Shown here piece by piece: positions 15,097 to 17,067 of a DNA stretch of 17,067 bases. The stretch lies in contig DATBLZ010000121.1 of the NCBI GenBank assembly GCA_036555065.1, forward strand, positions 1-17,067, written 5' to 3'. The notes below the pieces were generated by a model, which saw nothing but the letters and a program-made list of their open reading frames with translations, was not told the DNA's origin and searched no databases. Made by a program: the position numbers and the translations under genes. Position 1 is the first letter of the stretch. Each line of letters opens with the position of its first letter. This DNA comes from DATBLZ01 sp036555065 (lineage in GTDB: Bacteria > Pseudomonadota > Gammaproteobacteria > Steroidobacterales > Rariloculaceae).

Positions 15097-15579
15097 ATGG
15101 CGAAGCTCAAGCCCTTGGTAGGACTGTGCGCTTTCCTTGTCGCGCCTCTTGCCGAGGCGCAGGTCAATCCCGAGTTCGCGAACATCAACGATGCGATCGA
15201 GATGATTCGCGACATGGTGCAGCTCGAGCGCAAGGACATCGTTGCCGAGGAGCTCGCGTTGACCGGCGAGGAGAGCACGAATTTCTGGCCCGTCTACGAC
15301 GCGTACGTCGCCGAGCGCGAGGTCGTCAATGACCGGCTCGTCAAGCTCATTACCGACTACGCCGCGAACTACCTCACTATGTCCGATGAGATGGCGACGA
15401 CGCTGGTCGACGACTATTTCGATGTCGAGGCCGATCGGCTCAAGGTCCGAAGGAAGTACGTGCGCGAGCTCGGCGACGTCTTGCCGCCTAAGAAGCTCGC
15501 CCGCTTCGTTCAGATCGAGAACAAGCTCGATACGATCGTGCAGGTGGACATCGCGAGTGAGATTCCGCTTTTGAGGTAA
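15097..15579 (+). CDS. Helical periplasmic protein, uncharacterised
   Basis: Predicted 160 residues from the ATG at 15097, with GGGAG 8 bases upstream; the earlier frame is a shadow of the DUF481 gene. Signal peptide MAKLKPLVGLCAFLVAPLAEA is cut before QVNPEFANI. The mature part is almost all helix: IEMIRDMVQLERKDIVAEEL, LTGEESTNFWPVYDAYVAER, LTMSDEMATTLVDDYFDVEA, then LPPKKLARFVQIENKLDTIV. The spaced LTxEE...FWPVY and LPPKK..RF.QIENKL pieces are seen in a family of proteobacterial periplasmic proteins of unknown role, reminiscent of CpxP/Spy-type helical chaperones but not matched by their LTxxQ motif. Two bases downstream of the DUF481 gene, hence likely a partner of that barrel. Confidence 0.8.
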   Translation: MAKLKPLVGLCAFLVAPLAEAQVNPEFANINDAIEMIRDMVQLERKDIVAEELALTGEESTNFWPVYDAYVAEREVVNDRLVKLITDYAANYLTMSDEMATTLVDDYFDVEADRLKVRRKYVRELGDVLPPKKLARFVQIENKLDTIVQVDIASEIPLLR

Positions 15580-15586
15580 CGGCGGG

Positions 15587-15605
15587 GCGCTCAGCGAAAG
15601 AGCGC
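15587..15605. terminator. Weak hairpin between convergent genes
   Basis: GCGCTC and GAGCGC form a 6-base inverted repeat around a 7-base loop. It spans the 11-base gap before the stop of the transporter gene (15591). It could slow transcription from both sides, but no T-tract follows and the arm lies inside the transporter's last codons. Low confidence. Confidence 0.25.
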
Positions 15606-17067
15606 AACGGCTCGCTCGAGCGTCACCCACACGCCCCAACCGATCGGGATCCACACGGCGAGCCAGGCGGCCGAGACCAAGACCGGCCGAGCGGCTGTCG
15701 CCGCGTGCGGTACGTGCGCAACGCGGCTCGCCGCCGCCAGCGCGGCCTTCGAGTGGTCCTCGAGCTGCGCAGGCGTCATGTGGTGCTTCGGATCGACGGG
15801 CTTGACGAGCCAGTTACACAGGAACCCGGCCGCGAGCAATCCCGCGAGGATGTACATCGTGACGTTGTAGGCGAGAGCGCGCGGCACGCCTTGGTCGATC
15901 TGATACTCGCGGATGTAGTTGACGAGCACGGGGCCGAGCACGCCCGCAACCGACCAGGCCGTCAGCAATCGCCCGTGAATCGCGCCGACCATTTTCGTGC
16001 CGAACATATCCGCGAGGTAAGCGGGGATCGTCGCGAACCCGCCGCCGTACATCGTGAGAATGATGCAGAAGAATCCAACGAAGAGCGCGAGGCTGCCGAT
16101 GCTCGCGGTCCACGGAATCGAGGCGTAGAGCGTGAGGCCGAGCGAGAAGAAGATCGCATACGTGAGCCTGCGGCCGATGCGATCGGATAGCGAGGCCCAG
16201 AAGATGCGGCCCGCGATGTTGAAGAGCGACAGGAGCCCCGTGAAAGCCGCGGCGATCGTCGCGATCTCGACGAGCTGCGATGTGTTGAGCTCCGTGAACG
16301 CGGCGTCGACGCCGATGAGGCTGCCGGCGAACACTTCTTGGAGCAGCGGAGATGCCATACCAAGGATGCCGATGCCGGCCGTGACGTTGAGGCAGAGCAC
16401 GCCCCAGATCAGCCAGAACTGCGGCGTGCGCCACGCGACGTCGAGATGCACGTGCGCATTCGTCATCAGCGCGCGCCGCGCCGCCTCCGCGCGCGGCTCC
16501 CAACCCGAGGGTTTCCAGCCGTCGGGCGGCAGTCGATAGCCGAATGCGCCGCCGAGCATGAAGACGAGATAGATCGCTGCGAGCGTTACGAACGTTTCCC
16601 AGACACCGACCGAGGTCGGCGTCGCATAGAACCGCATGAGCAGATCCGCGAACGGCGAGCCGATCATCGCGCCGCCGCCGAAGCCCATGATCGCCATGCC
16701 CGTCGCCATGCCGCGGCGGTCCGGGAACCACTTGATGAGCGTCGAAACGGGCGAGATGTAGCCTAGACCTAAGCCGATGCCGCCGATGCAGCCCGAGCCG
16801 AGCCAGAGCAGCCAGATTTGATGCGTCATGACGCCTATGCTTGAGATCACGAGCCCGCCGCACCAGCAGAGTGCTGCGACGACGCCGGCTTTGCGCGGCC
16901 CGACGCGCTCGAGCCAGCCGCCCCACAGCGCCGCCGAGCCGCCGAGGAATACGAAGAACAGCGTGTAGGTCCAGCCGAGCATCGAGATTCGCCAATCGCA
17001 GGTCGTCGTGAAGACCTGCGCGAGGAAGCTCGTGCCGGCGGGGCATTCGATGGATTGCGTGATGCCG
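15591..17067 (-). CDS. OFA-family MFS transporter (oxalate/formate antiporter-like), 5' end cut by window edge, with fused C-terminal small-subunit-like helix
   Basis: At least 491 residues are visible; the frame is still open at the right edge. An ATG at 16982 is internal: the sequence upstream continues in frame with a periplasmic loop holding two cysteines (IECPAGTSFLAQVFTTTCDW). OFA signatures: WISMLGWTY-type entry to helix 2, GGWLERVGPRKAGVV, GLGLGYISPVSTLIKWFPDR, GMATGMAIMGFGGG, and GRIFWASLSDRIGRR in the second half. OFA members exchange oxalate, formate or other small carboxylates across the inner membrane; the substrate here is unknown. After the twelfth helix come a hydrophilic linker (about 60 residues) and an extra helix (AWLAVWIPIGWGVWVTLERA) that resembles the small protein encoded separately beside many OFA genes (MFS transporter small subunit). 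It converges with the helical periplasmic protein gene, 11 bases apart. Confidence 0.88.
   Translation of the reverse strand, partial: GITQSIECPAGTSFLAQVFTTTCDWRISMLGWTYTLFFVFLGGSAALWGGWLERVGPRKAGVVAALCWCGGLVISSIGVMTHQIWLLWLGSGCIGGIGLGLGYISPVSTLIKWFPDRRGMATGMAIMGFGGGAMIGSPFADLLMRFYATPTSVGVWETFVTLAAIYLVFMLGGAFGYRLPPDGWKPSGWEPRAEAARRALMTNAHVHLDVAWRTPQFWLIWGVLCLNVTAGIGILGMASPLLQEVFAGSLIGVDAAFTELNTSQLVEIATIAAAFTGLLSLFNIAGRIFWASLSDRIGRRLTYAIFFSLGLTLYASIPWTASIGSLALFVGFFCIILTMYGGGFATIPAYLADMFGTKMVGAIHGRLLTAWSVAGVLGPVLVNYIREYQIDQGVPRALAYNVTMYILAGLLAAGFLCNWLVKPVDPKHHMTPAQLEDHSKAALAAASRVAHVPHAATAARPVLVSAAWLAVWIPIGWGVWVTLERAVALFR

Overview
The window looks like a GC-rich chromosomal segment of a Gram-negative proteobacterium, most likely a gammaproteobacterium. 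At least seven products carry export signals, including three outer-membrane barrels, and the families present (DUF481, DUF3313, DUF6249 with an ECF sigma factor, a PlpD-like patatin autotransporter) are typical of that group. I cannot name a genus. Genes are packed tightly with short gaps or overlaps. I see no tRNA, rRNA, CRISPR array, insertion sequence or other mobile element. No gene-free stretch exceeds about 160 bases.

Region 1 (1-5814, minus strand) is one operon, read from right to left. A small XRE-type helix-turn-helix gene is followed by hyfB, hyfC, hyfE, hyfF and the start of hyfG, which runs off the left edge. Every junction overlaps: four are ATGA 4-base overlaps and one is 16 bases. 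The set encodes the membrane arm of a hydrogenase-4/formate-hydrogenlyase-like, complex I-related machine: two antiporter-like subunits, a NuoH-like subunit, a NuoK-like subunit, and the NuoC-like head of the large subunit. HyfA is not present at the front and HyfD is missing between hyfC and hyfE. Whether the complex is a true [NiFe] hydrogenase or a metal-free relative (Ehr type) depends on cysteines that lie beyond the window. An AT-rich spacer with a perfect inverted repeat sits in front of the operon.

Region 2 (5975-8948) holds envelope genes. They are a transglutaminase-like/TPR putative lipoprotein reading away from the hyf operon, a convergent pair of small exported proteins (glycine-zipper protein and a cysteine-containing periplasmic protein), and a divergent outer-membrane beta-barrel.

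Region 3 (9033-10337) is a compact regulatory module: a DUF6249 three-helix membrane protein, an ECF sigma factor whose GTG start overlaps its stop, and a two-helix membrane protein in the usual place of an anti-sigma factor but without the zinc motif.

Region 4 (10345-15579) carries exported proteins of uncertain role. They are an uncharacterised periplasmic protein divergent from a DUF3313 protein, a PlpD-type (type Vd) patatin autotransporter, and divergent from it a DUF481 outer-membrane protein followed by a helical periplasmic protein.

Region 5 (15591-17067, minus strand, cut by the right edge) is an OFA-family (oxalate/formate antiporter-like) MFS transporter with an extra C-terminal membrane helix that resembles the separately encoded MFS small subunit.

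The energy-converting complex and the OFA transporter could both touch formate metabolism, but they are 10 kb apart and nothing in the window links them directly. The middle of the window reads as cell-envelope maintenance under possible ECF sigma control.
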